From positions 3,020,736-3,084,735 of the forward strand of contig VWZX01010081.1 of the NCBI GenBank assembly GCA_013399015.1: 64,000 nt of DNA, in the 5' to 3' direction. Made by a program: the position numbers and the translations under genes. This document shows, one piece after another, positions 24,696 through 35,587 of the stretch (within the stretch, counting starts at the first letter, position 1; each line of letters opens with the position of its first letter). The DNA is from Galbula dea (taxonomy: Eukaryota > Chordata > Aves > Piciformes > Galbulidae). The notes beneath the pieces were generated by a model, which ran no database searches, was not told the DNA's origin, and saw only the letters and a list, made by a program, of their open reading frames with translations.

Positions 24696-24700
24696 GAAGG

Positions 24701-25028
24701 AATCACAGAATATCCTGAGTTGGAAGGGACCCACAAGGATTAAGTTTAACTCCTGTTTATGCACAGGACAACCCCAAAGTCACCCCATGTGTCTGAGAGC
24801 ATTGGCCAGATGCTTCTTGAATTGCAAGACAGTTGGTGCCATGACTGCATCCCTGAGGAGCCTGTTCCACTGCTCCACCACTCTGGGTAAAGAACCTTTT
24901 CATAACATCCAACCTGAACCTCCTCTGGCACAGCTTCATGCCACTCCCCTGGGTTCTGTTGCTGGTTCCCAGAGACAATAGATCAGCACCTGCCCCTCCT
25001 TCATCTCTGGTGAGGAAGTTATAAACTG
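24701..25028 (-). mobile_element. CR1 LINE 3' fragment, older subfamily
   Basis: Reversed CR1: AATCACAGAATATCCTGAGT, TTGGAAGGGACCCACAAGGA, then the segment reversed from ORF2 (CTGTTCCACTGCTCCACCAC, CTGGGTAAAGAACCTTTT, CATAACATCCAACCTGAACC) up to GTGAGGAAGTTATAAACTG. It differs from the other CR1s by the tail 'CCCTGTGCATAAACAGG..' and by the coding block FRLDVMKRFF. Its 3' end abuts the damaged 5' end of the LTR at 24089-24695. Confidence 0.9.
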
Positions 25029-27342
25029 GACAGTTACAGAAGGACAGTGAGATTCCTCAGCAAAAGTCAATCTAGACCTAGAGCCATTCAGATATTTGCA
25101 AGCAGTGACAAAAGCACAACAACAGAAATGACTGCAAACTTGGATCATGCTGTGACACAAAGTTTTGTGAGCTTTTTACCTGTTAACTAAAGCTTCTCTT
25201 TGTTGAGAAGCAGCATCCCCCAAACCTGCCCTGATACACTACAATATTGGTGCAGGGAACCAGGTGTATTTGGGATGTGCTGCAAGGATTACAGTAGCAT
25301 GTACTCAAAGATGTCCTGCAAAGCTCAAATCTTGAATGAGGTCCAATAGGCATAAGTCTGACTTTATTCCTCAATACCAATTTGCTTTTAAGCCCAAGTT
25401 GCAATGGGTGTGACAAGATCCATGTCTTGCTCCTTTTAGTGTCTGTGGCAGAGTGCTGGCAACAGAGTTTGTAAACTTCTCCTCATGCAAGCTGTCAAAT
25501 CTTTAGATATCTAAACTGTCTCCATGCTGATTTAAATACTCAGGCTCATTTTCTGTTGTTGTTCATAATAATAAAACTCAGTTGCTCAGATGTTTGCAGG
25601 GTATCAAACTCTAACAAGGGGAAGCATTGTCAAAGTGAATAAATCTGCAAGTTCAAGAAGACATTCATGGCAAGGAAAAAAACCCAACAGATCACTTACA
25701 TTCAGCCAGCTATTTTTCTAATGATTTGTCATACCTTCTGAATTCCTAATTAGGAAGACATATCTGATAGTTAAATATCACAGGACATTATAGAGGAATG
25801 ATCATCTCCAAGTATTTTGTCAGAAGTATAACTGGAAGTCCAACGTGTGGGAGAAAAGCTAGTTTTTCAGCTATTTCTGCCTTATGTCCCTTGGACAAGC
25901 ATGCTCCAAATTTGTTCTCTGTCTTTGGCACAGCTGGAGGACATGGGGCAGCAACACATCTGAACCCTCCTTTCCCCCTCTGTGCAACAAGATCCTCCAG
26001 ACAGTGAGTAATGGGAACAGGCTTGTGGCTAAATTGCTCTAGAGATGACTATTCAGCAAAAAGGACTTTCCAGAGGCAGGTAACCCAGGCAAGATAAAGT
26101 TCATGGCATCAATAAACTGCTTTTTGTCTAATTAACACAGGCTGAACATGTCTCTGCTTGGTCTGATTTACAGTTCTATCCATTGGGGTTTAGGCTGGAG
26201 CCTGGGTTACACAGAGCTCAGCTGTGCCATGGTGAGGTCAGTGGCTCTCTGCTGTAAGCCCCAAGCCTCTCTCTATGCAGTCTAAACAATGCATGTAGTC
26301 TTTCAAAATCATATCCTTTTGCTGAGGTCTTTTGGGCATTTTAGCATTGGGTAAGGAAATATGATATGCAATGAGATTTAAACTGCCTCCTTTGATACAT
26401 GGAAAGCTGAGGGCCCACAGAAACATGAGCTGCCTTTGCTCCAGATGAGGAACAAGAACAATTGAATTAAAAGCAGCCAAGATCCATTTTTGCTTCAGTT
26501 CTATAAGTAGTGGAATAAATTTCAAGTTTATAACACCTGGTAGCAGTGAAAATGGAGACAAATCCTACAGATGATAGGCACCATTAGGATTAAGATGAGT
26601 AGCAGACACACCAAAAAGCCTCAAGTGTAGGAATTTGTGGAGGGAGAGGTTATGTACAGCACAACAGCCACACACCTTACACAGCCACATCCTGATCCTC
26701 ACTGGAGCTTCCAGCTACAGTTGCACATTCACACTTCATGATGATTTGACCTGATTTTTCAGAAATGATAGAAAGCAGTGGCCAGACTTTAGACTGTTTC
26801 TGCTGTGTGGAAAAAAAAGAGCTTGGAATAGAGGAGTGAGGATTTCTCACCATGCCCTGTTGATCTAGGCAAGTGAAAACTGGAGAGCAAGAACCAGAGG
26901 GCAGATATTGCCACTGGCTAGTGAATCTCAAGGGGGATACAGTTTACTAAAGGTGCTGTGATGCAGGAGGGGTGAAGGATCTTGAGGAAGAGGGCTCACA
27001 TAGAGGGATATTGTCACAGAAATTAAGAAAAAGAGGGTAATTTGAAGAAATCTTTGGGTGTCTGAGAGGTTTGCAGTTTAACTCATCTTCTTAAAAGATG
27101 ATGCATAAACTCAAGGGTGTCTGCACCAGTAACTATGAGGACAGAGTTCATCACTCACAATAACCTTCACTCAGGCAATTGTCTCCATAGGAAAGATTCT
27201 AGGAACAAAGCTAATTGCTAGTTAACTAAGTAGTTACTCTCTGATGGGCTGAGATGACCTGACACTATGTACCAAAACCAGAAACAAAACACTAGCTGGA
27301 AAAACCATGTTACTGGGATTCAGAGAGAGCAGAAAAGGAAGA

Positions 27343-27451
27343 AGGGTTTTTGGGTTTTGAGGTCTTTTTGGGTTTTTGTTTGTTTTTCTTTTCATTTGGT
27401 TGTTGTTGTTTTAAAAAGGAAGCAAAAATGAAGCAAGGGGAAAAAAAAAAA
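27343..27451 (+). repeat. T/G-rich low-complexity tract with A11
   Basis: Runs of T separated by GGG, G or C (GGGTTTTTGGGTTTTG, then TTTTTGTTTGTTTTTC, then GTTGTTGTT), ending in purine-rich sequence and eleven A at 27441-27451. No period is constant, so this is low complexity rather than a microsatellite. Confidence 0.7.
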
Positions 27452-28013
27452 TGATTCTCAGCTACCAGAGCAGCAGCTTTAGTTACCCCAGCTGAACAAA
27501 TCACTTCATTCTGAAAGAAAGCAAAAAAGCTTCTAGTTAAATGCTTGCTTATCTGAAAATAAGAAAAAGTCAAAACATATCTGTGGGGAGGAGGGTGAGA
27601 GAAACTATCACCCACACCATCACTGCCTGCAAATTAGTGTCTCCTACACAGCAGAAGAGACAGAGGCAAGGACAGAAACAGCCACAGTGACATTTCTTTC
27701 AGTCATGTATGTGCTCAACAAAAAACTCTCAGTGGTGGCAAAGCCCCAAGAGGTTTCTCCCCAGAAGCCTGGCACTGGGACCCTTGGTACTCAGAAGCAG
27801 AGGGAAGGATTCAGGACTGGGCAGGGAACTGGCTTTGCCAAACACTTGCTACTGATGGAGCAAGGAACTGGAGAGCTGAAGCACAACAGAGGCTGGGGTC
27901 CTGCAGGTACAGAACATTCAGAGCACTTCTTATGCCAACAGCAGATGGGATTTGGGGTGGGATGATTTCTGACACACTGAGCCAAAATCATTCCTATTGC
28001 AGCTTCCACAGTG

Positions 28014-28082
28014 ACAGCAGACTTCTTCCACCACAGCTGAACCTGGACCACAGCAGACTTCCACCACAGACCAATCTGGACC
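28014..28082 (+). repeat. Two-copy imperfect tandem (36 + 33 bp)
   Basis: Unit 1 (28014-28049) and unit 2 (28050-28082) both start ACAGCAGACTT and end CTGGACC, and share CCACCACAG in the middle. Unit 2 lacks three bases (TTC/CTT) and has several substitutions. It looks like a single local duplication, now diverged. Confidence 0.75.
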
Positions 28083-28117
28083 AGTGTCTTTCCAGAAATA
28101 TAGTAGAGCTGGACTGC

Positions 28118-28380
28118 TAGGGGAAGGAGGTTGTGAGATGGGGTTGGTCTCTTCCCAGGTAACCAGTGAGAGGACAAGAGGAAATGGTCTAGCGTTGCAG
28201 CAGGCACTGGCCCAGGCTGCCCAGGGCAGTGGTGGAGTCACCATCCCTGGGGGTGTTTCCAAAATCATCTAGATGTGGTACTTAGGGACATGGTTTAGTG
28301 GCATGGTGGTGATAGGTGGATGGTTGCACTTGATCTTAAAGGTCTCTTCCAACCTTAATGGTTCTGTGACTGTGTGATTC
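28118..28380 (+). mobile_element. CR1 LINE 3' fragment with internal deletion
   Basis: Sense CR1 beginning GGAAGGAGGTTGTGAGATGG, with GTGAGAGGACAAGAGGAAAT, then a jump of about 80 bases. The block 'GGTTCAGGTTGGAT..TTCTTCAC..GTGGTTAG' is missing, so GTTGCAG joins CAGGCACTGGCCC. It continues through CTGCCCAGGGCAGTGGTGGA and GGTTTAGTGGCATGGTGGTG to CCTTAATGGTTCTGTG. The deletion junction has CAGG microhomology. Confidence 0.93.
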
Positions 28381-29740
28381 CTCTTGCCTCAGGCAGGCTG
28401 AGGCTAGTTGCTCAGCTCAGTGACTATGCACTGAACTGCAGCATGCTCACTACAGCAGGGCAAGCTATTAAAAACAGATCTTGAAAAATTCGAATTAAAA
28501 CTATGAAAAGTTTTGTTTCCAACACTTCAAAACACTTCTGCAGGTACAGGATTCCAAATGGGTTTAACCTCAGAAACATTCTTATGAAGAAGCAGCAGCA
28601 CTTCATTCCTGGTGGATTTCTCCAGCAATATCTTTTCCACCTGGTGGGTTTCTTTTTTTCCTACAGAAACTATTCACACTAAGGGATTTTAAACTAATCA
28701 GTTTGCAAGCTGTTCTTAAACATCTACACTCCTCTAAGACTAAAAATAATGTTCAATCATACATTCTCTGTCTACTTTGTACCAGTCTCTAATTACATTT
28801 CACCACAAGAGCATAAAAAAGCATGACATCCTACCTTTAATACTGCAACCTGGGTAAAACTCTGTCCTCTCAGTGTTTGAGATCACTTAGTGTTACACTT
28901 TCTTCTCTTCTGACATTTATTTTTACTGGCATGGGCCTTCATGCCAGCATGGCCACAATTCTTCCATGCTGCATCCCAGAACCTTTCTACCAATTACTTG
29001 ATTTTCTCCCTCTCCCCTGTGGCAAGTTAATCTGCAACTGATCCCAATCAGACTGGCACAGAATCCTGTCCTTGGATTTTTCCACTTTAAACAAATTTTT
29101 GGGGAAAAATATAGACTTCTAAAATTATTTTAAAAACCCAGACCCAAGACAAATGAGGGCTGAAAATTTTCCTCTAATTGTAACTATTTTTATATTTGTA
29201 ACTATTTTTATTTTTATATTTTTATTTTATATATTTTAATACATAAATATATATATATTTATTTTATAATTTTTATTTTATATTATTTTTATATTGTAAC
29301 TATTATATTTTTATAGTGGCTTGAGAAAACTCCAGCTTTGCTGGAAAAGATGTAAAACCAGGAGAAATTAAGATTTACATTTGTCTCTTGTAAAGAAGAA
29401 AAAGCATCAAATCAAAATAGCCTCTTTTCTCTTAGGAGAGAGTCATCCCTCTCCTTTGCTCAGGAAAGCTAGGGTACAAACAGAGCAAGAATAAAGCCAA
29501 ATGTCCACTGCTTTATCTGCTTGCACTGGGCCTGTGCCCCTAGTTTGCTGAGTTTGCATGGAACCAGAGGTGGATCCAGGATGGCAGGCAGTGTGCCACC
29601 TTCTCCCAGTACCACTCACCCAGAAGAAACAGTCACAGTTTGAGCAAGAGGATCATGAAGCTGATCTCATCCTTTCCAGGCTAAGGGATGTGAATGTCCC
29701 CTTTGACATGGGTAAAGCAGAGAGCTTCCACAACTTACCA
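28381..29740. other. Single-copy stretch with AT-rich tract
   Basis: No gene recognised. A strongly AT-rich segment is listed separately at 29180-29320. The remainder is ordinary non-coding sequence. Confidence 0.6.
29180..29320. repeat. AT-rich low-complexity tract
   Basis: About 140 bases of almost only T and A in TTTTTATATTTTTATTTT-like phrases, with an ATATATATAT core near 29247-29260. Possible DNA-unwinding or matrix-attachment-like sequence, but composition alone does not establish that. Confidence 0.8.
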
Positions 29741-30027
29741 TTAGTCTGAGGAGGAACATGGGGGCACCTTCTCTCTCTTTACACCTGAAAGGAGGTTGTA
29801 GCAAGATGGGGAGTGGTCTCTTCTCAGGGGTTACCAGTGATAGGACAAGAGGAAATGGCCTCAGCTTGCACAGGGAAGTGGTGGAGTCATCATCCCTGGA
29901 GGTGTTCAAGGGCTGTACAGATGTAGTACTTAATGACATGGGTTAGTGGCATGGGGGTGATAGGTTAACAGTTGGACTTGATGATATTAGGAGTCTTTTC
30001 CAACCTTGATGATTCTGGGATTCTATC
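29741..30027 (+). mobile_element. CR1 LINE 3' fragment with internal deletion
   Basis: Sense CR1 starting near AGTCTGAGGAGGAACATGGG, with TGAAAGGAGGTTGTAGCAAG and TGATAGGACAAGAGGAAATG. CTCAGCTTGCA then joins CAGGGAAGTGGTGGAGTC directly, removing roughly 100 bases that encode FRLDIRKNFF..HWxRLP. It continues to GGGTGATAGGTTAACAGTTG and CCTTGATGATTCTGGGATTC. The junction fits recombination between two CCAGGG(G/A)A words. Confidence 0.94.
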
Positions 30028-30539
30028 ATTTTAATCAAACTACTCCAGTGCCTTCAGTGGCACTGGAACCAGCTTGCCTGGGGATATGCCACAGCTCCCC
30101 AGGCATGATAAACCACCTGGAGAAGCAGGCTCCTGCCAAACCACAGTGGGAGCAGCCTGCCCTAGTGGGGATGGTGAATGACACAACAGCTTAAAGCCAA
30201 GTGGTTCTGAGGGAAGGACAGCCTGGGCTTCACCCATACCACACTCACTCAAAACCTCTGCAAAGGCTTCAGCTGGCAAAGAGCTGATAAAGGACATCAC
30301 AAATAAAGGAGCTCAGGAGAGAGCTATCAGCAGGAAAACATAGTGATTTATCAATAAATGGACAAGCACATTGTCCATTTAAAATACTTGAGTAAAGTAC
30401 CTAAATAGTCAGCACCTAGTAATTGTTTACAGACAATACTATTTGAGGTCACAAACACAGAAACACACATCATATATATATATATATATATACACACACA
30501 AATACCTGCACACATATGTATCTGCTTCTAGATACATAG
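30028..30539. other. Single-copy stretch with dinucleotide repeat
   Basis: About 510 bases with no recognised gene; the compound (AT)n(AC)n repeat at 30472-30500 is listed separately. Confidence 0.6.
30472..30500 (+). repeat. (AT)10(AC)4 compound microsatellite
   Basis: Ten AT units followed by four AC units, then weaker CACATATG sequence. A CR1 insertion begins 40 bases to the right. Confidence 0.9.
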
Positions 30540-30923
30540 ACAAGAGGAGTGGCTGAGGGAACTGGGGTTGCTTAGCCTGGAGAAAAGAAGGCACAGGGAA
30601 GACCCTCTCACACTCTACAGCTGTATGAAAGGAGCTTGCAGCAAGGTGGGGGTTGGTCTCTTCTCCCAAGTAACAAGCAACAGGACAAGAAGAAATGGCC
30701 TCAAGTTTAGGTTAGGTTGGATGTTAGGAAAAATTCCTTCCCCAAAAGGGTTGTCAAGCCCTGGACCAGGCTGCCCAGGGCAGTGGTGGAGTCACCATCC
30801 CTGGAGGGATTTAAAAGACATGTAGATGTGGTGCTGAGTGGTGGGCTTGACAGTGCTGGGTTATTGGTTGGACTCAATGATCTTAAAGGTCTTTTCCAAC
30901 CTGAACGATTCTATGATTCTGTG
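30540..30923 (+). mobile_element. CR1 LINE 3' fragment
   Basis: Sense CR1 from CAAGAGGAGTGGCTGAGGGA (ORF2 'YEERLRELGLLSLEKR') through CCTCAAGTTTAGG and GTTAGGAAAAATTCC to CTTTTCCAACCTGAACGATT and ATTCTGTG. Around 30717-30800 the frame still reads the conserved C-terminus (WTRLPRAVVESPSLEGFKRH). Closest to the copies at 14224 and 46057. Confidence 0.95.
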
Positions 30924-33900
30924 CAAGTACATACAAAAGAGACTATGTGAAAGCTAAATAGATGTCTCTGAAAAAACACTTATTCAAACAAAACATGTCT
31001 GTGCAGAGTAAATAGGATAAAATTTAGCTTTGCAAAACAGTTTGGTCCAGGTGAAGATATTCCCCAGTGAATATATTTGTATATATATGCTGCATTTCTG
31101 AGCTAAGAAGCCAATTCCATCTGATCTGGGTACTCATAGGCCATGGCCACAGACTGTTCCCAAAAGACATGCAAGTAGTAATCAAGAAAAGAGATTTCTT
31201 TTCTGACTAGGTCACACTACTTAAAAAGTAAAAGTGACTAATGTAGGTACCAGCTCAATGCATGTGTCTGTACCAGGGAATAGTGTAGCTTATCCCCAAA
31301 AACCCATGTCCAGATCATGACTAGGCTGCATTATAATGCTTTTTCTCACTATGTTCATAAATTCTTATTCTCAGGTCAGAATACACATGATTAGAGAGGC
31401 AATTAATTCCCACTAAAAGCTGACTCCCAGGGAGCCCATTACTTCCCCTCTGCAGATACCAACTGAAAACATTAATTGGTAAAGAAAACCTTTCTGTAGA
31501 CTTCAACAGAAAACCAGCACATGAAAGCAGGAAGACTGCAGCTTTCCTCTTCAGATACAAGACAACACAGTAAAATATCCCAGAGGAGCTTTCTAGCCTC
31601 TGAAATCATCTAAACCTCATGGGGAAAAAGAAAACCCCACCATGGAGCACAGATGTAAAGAACTGGCTCCCATTCCCCAGGCTCCTGCCTTTCCCAGCCT
31701 CTGGCCTTCCAGCTATTTGGAGAGGTTAGATCTGTGATCAGAGGCATTGCTGTGCAACCAGTATAAATGCTCACATTTAGAGTGACTCCATAAACCAGTA
31801 CATGGCCTTGAGGAGCAGACTTTAAGCAGGAGGGAAAATGTGCTAACAGAAAAGAGATGACATTGACACCATGTAAACCTACCCTGACCCTCTGATTAGA
31901 CTCCAGAAGGATTTCCAACACAGGCTGCTACATTTATCAAAGCTTTTACAAGCTCCTTCACATCATTCCACTACTAATTTGAATTCCCTACATGAGATGA
32001 CATTTCCAGAACTGAACAACAATATGAATTCTGTTCTGATGAAAGCACACAAGAGTTCCCAAAGAAAACCAATATTTTTCCATTTTTCCCTGACTTTTAA
32101 ATATGTATTTTTAGATTCCTATATTTCAAACTATGATCTCCTAGAGGATGGTTAGTATTTTTTTTTCCCCCTGGCTAAGCACAAAACAATATTAGCATCT
32201 CTAGCAGAAAGCCTTAGTAATTGGTTTGACAATTAAAACCAGAAATATCAACCTGCTGAGGGAAGATCATCCAGGTCCAGCAATTTGCAGTTTTGTTTTA
32301 GCAGGACAGGATGCTTAAGGGCATTGAACAAACAGCATAAAATGTAGTATGTAATGGCAGTGACATTTTCAGCTATCATTATTGTAAAAGGCAACAAAAT
32401 ACCTCCTGTCAGCTACCATACCTCCACCAGCCTGTGTCCTCACAGCATTTCTTCCAAGACAATGTTTTTAGACTTGTCCCAAATATCTGGGGCATGAGTT
32501 CCTACCCCATGCATGACTCCTGACTCTTTCACAGACAACTCTTTGTCCTGTTTGGACCACAACAGTACTCTAAGTAAATGGCAACTGCAGGGGCTGAAGA
32601 GTTAAAGTCTGTGCTCCCTCCTCCAGCCTCTCCACTGGGATATGCCAGCACATCAACATGCATGGGTGTCAGTGGTGCCTGGTGCTCCCTTGCCAGCACC
32701 CATACTGATACAGCCATAAAAACCAGTTCAGAACTGGTGTTTCTTTCCTTAGGCTTCTCATTAGGGAGGATTTCAGTATCTGTAAAATCTTTGCAACTGT
32801 TCCATCTGTAGGAGAAAGTCACTCAAATGAATCAAAGGCCAAAAAAGGTGAGATGCAGCCAGTACAATCCAGAATCCTACCTGCAGACAGTTAATCTACA
32901 AAGACAGCCTAACCAGCTGCTCCATCACATTTTCCTCATGAAGAAACAACTTGCAAATAGCACTAGCAGAAGAAGAAAGATTACAGTTCCACAGGGGGAA
33001 AAGAAATCCAAGGAATTCAGCTAAAAACATTGTACATAAATGAACAAATGTTTTCCTTGCTTCCTCCATTTAGACAGCCCTGGACAGTGCTTGACAGCAA
33101 AAAGCACTCAGGTCAGTCTCTAAAGCAAGCAAAGCAGCCCTAGCTTGCCAGTTTATATTTCCACCCCCACTTCAAAGAGGAACAGAAAGAAAATATGGTT
33201 TTGTCTCTTGTATATGCTACTGGAATGTAGCAATTTGCTGGAAGTAATGTTAGGGATCAAAAATGCTTTTACAATCATTGTTTGGGGTACAGATGTTCCT
33301 TTGTTTGACTCAGTTTCTCTTGTCACTTGGTATAGCATTGGCAATCTTCCTGCAGCACTTTTGCTCTGCTGTTCATATTTCTTATACTGGCTTCATGGAC
33401 AACTTCCAGTGTGGTGGCAGACCTCATTCTTTTAAATATTCTTTGCTCATGTTCTCTCTTTACATGGTAAAACACAGCACTGCTGGGTGCCTGGAAAGAT
33501 AACAGCCCATAGTGGTCCACAGCTGCTGCTGCAGTGAATCAGTGCAGTCCTCAGAGCAGCATTTTGGTTTACACCACCTAAGGATCTGATCCTCAGCCCA
33601 TATATGATATAAAGTCTCACTGCTGAGATCTTCCTGGGCTAATGAAACCAATCTTATTTGGTATGGGCTGTGAGATGTAGTCTCTTAAATATTGACTCAT
33701 CCTGAGGACAGAATGTGGGGAGAACACAGAGGATCTTTGGTGCCCCTGCAGCTCAGGGCAGGACACAGTGCAAGCCTAGTGCATCACAGCTGACTAAGGA
33801 TCCTGGCTGCTGGGCTGATGAGAAACAGTTAAGGAAATAATTGGGGAAAAGAATTCAAGGGCATCAGAGACTGGAAAAGGAGAACAGTTTTAAGATCATG

Positions 33901-35247
33901 CTGTCATTTTGGTTTGGGAGATTCTTGTTTTGAAGAGAGAGCAAGAGATTAAGAGTAAGAAGAGGCAAATAATGAATCCATGTATAATTTATTAATAAAG
34001 CCAGTCACCAACCCAACTAAACAGCTTGTAGTTCAGTTGGGGTCCTCTATAAGGCTACTGCAAAATTAAGAAGAGGCATTTGGAACATATTTCAGTTGCC
34101 TAACTCTTAATTCTCTTTGTCTTGACTGTGTCTATGCAGCAGACCACTTTGATATGATCACATACACTGCCCTCCACAGCAGCTAACACCAAGGCCAGCA
34201 GGATAGCCCTTTTTCTGAGGAGCACATCACCCATCACTTTTTCCACCCAGCATCAGCAGTAGCCTATTTAGACATCAGCAAGATGGTTAAAGATTCAAGG
34301 CCTGCTAGTCAAGATATAGCTTCAAAGGCCCAGCTTGCCCAGATCAGGTTCTGTCTGAATGGGATGGACAGAATTTGTAGCAATCAGATAATCCAAGGCT
34401 GGTTAATAATAATTACAATAACTTGATGAAAAATGATGCAAGGCAGAGGTAAAACTGTGCCTTTCTGACTCACCCTTCATCTCCAGCTCAAACTCTCAAA
34501 ACAAGAGTAGTCTGCTCCCTGAAAGTACTAAAGTTTTCCTAGGATGAGAACCACTGCAAGCCAGCCAGGATGCCAAAAGTGAGGAAAAGAGACCTGGTAA
34601 TGGATTACAGACAGGAGATTACAAGAAATCTCCAAGGGACCTATTATTGCACTGCAAGCTGGCCTGCAAGGAGGCTTGCACTGCTGCTACATCCAAGGAC
34701 AGCCAAGTCAAGCAAAGCAGCCCCTGCCAGCTCACCTCCTCCCTTCACTGATGCACCAGGCTGCCAGGAGCCAGCAGGGCATCACTTTCCTGCAGGTATC
34801 ACACAATATCCTTGCCAGGCAGCTCCAGTACTGTTGCAAAAGAACCCCACACATTGGTCTGCAGGGCAGCTGTACCACCCTTGTAGTTCATAAATATGCA
34901 TCTGCTCAACTCACTTGTAAAACAGGCAATTATGATTATTTCTAAGAAACTCTGAGGCATAAGTTTAATAGGAAGGATGTAGATAGAGGGTTTGGACAGG
35001 GATTCTTCCAGCTCCTGATAGGATTTAAACCACAATAATACTCTTGCTCAAAGGCAATAAACTTGCCAAAGTAGGCACTCTGTCTTCCTGCATTAAGAAA
35101 AATACTCTGAACATCTCAGGGATTATCTAGTACTATGAAAACACTTATTAACTATCTATATTAAATCATTCAGTCATTAGATTTTCTCTGCTTTATAAGG
35201 AACATTGCATTGTTTGAATGAAAATGAAAAGGATTTTAGCCTACCTA
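30924..35247. other. Single-copy non-coding stretch (4.3 kb)
   Basis: No CR1, LTR or gene recognised. Open frames are 107 codons or fewer. A T-run is at 32160-32167. I see nothing that calls for a more specific label. Confidence 0.6.
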
Positions 35248-35587
35248 TCATAGAAACATACAATGGCTGAAGTTGGAAGGGACCTAAAGATCATCTAGTT
35301 CCAACTCCCCTGCCATAGGCAGGGACACCACATGCACTAGACCAGGTCATCCAGGGCCACATCCAGCCTGGTCTTAAACACTGTCAGGGATGAGGCCTCC
35401 CACAACCTCTCTGGGCAACCTGTTCCAGTGCCTCACCACCCTTTGGGTAAAGAACCTCCTTCTAACCTCCAGCCTAAATTTCCCCTCCTTAAGCTTGTAG
35501 CCATTTCCTTGTGTCCTGTTGCAATCAGACAAGGAGAAAAGTCTCTCTCCTTCTGCCCTATAATCCCCTTTCAGGTACTAGGCTGAG
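35248..35587 (-). mobile_element. CR1 LINE 3' fragment (CCCATGGCAGG-tail subfamily)
   Basis: Reversed CR1: TCATAGAAACATACAATGGC tail, GATCATCTAGTTCCAACTCC, stem-loop CCTGCCATAGGCAGGG, CACATCCAGCCTGGTCTTAA, CTCTCTGGGCAACCTGTTCC, CTCCTTAAGCTTGTAGCC, CTTTCAGGTACTAGGCTGAG. The stem-loop has a changed central base but keeps pairing. No open frame survives. Confidence 0.95.

Larger units (their letters stand above)
25029..28117. other. Single-copy non-coding stretch (3.1 kb)
   Basis: No gene recognised. Contains a T/G-rich low-complexity tract (27343-27412), an A11 run (27441-27451) and a two-copy short tandem (28014-28082). Open frames are 138 codons or fewer; the two longest on the minus strand near 27791-28268 run partly into the neighbouring CR1. 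Confidence 0.55.

Noticed and set aside
27791..28268. Overlapping 138- and 112-codon minus-strand frames
   Set aside because: They run partly across the antisense side of a CR1 and have no family resemblance; judged chance frames.
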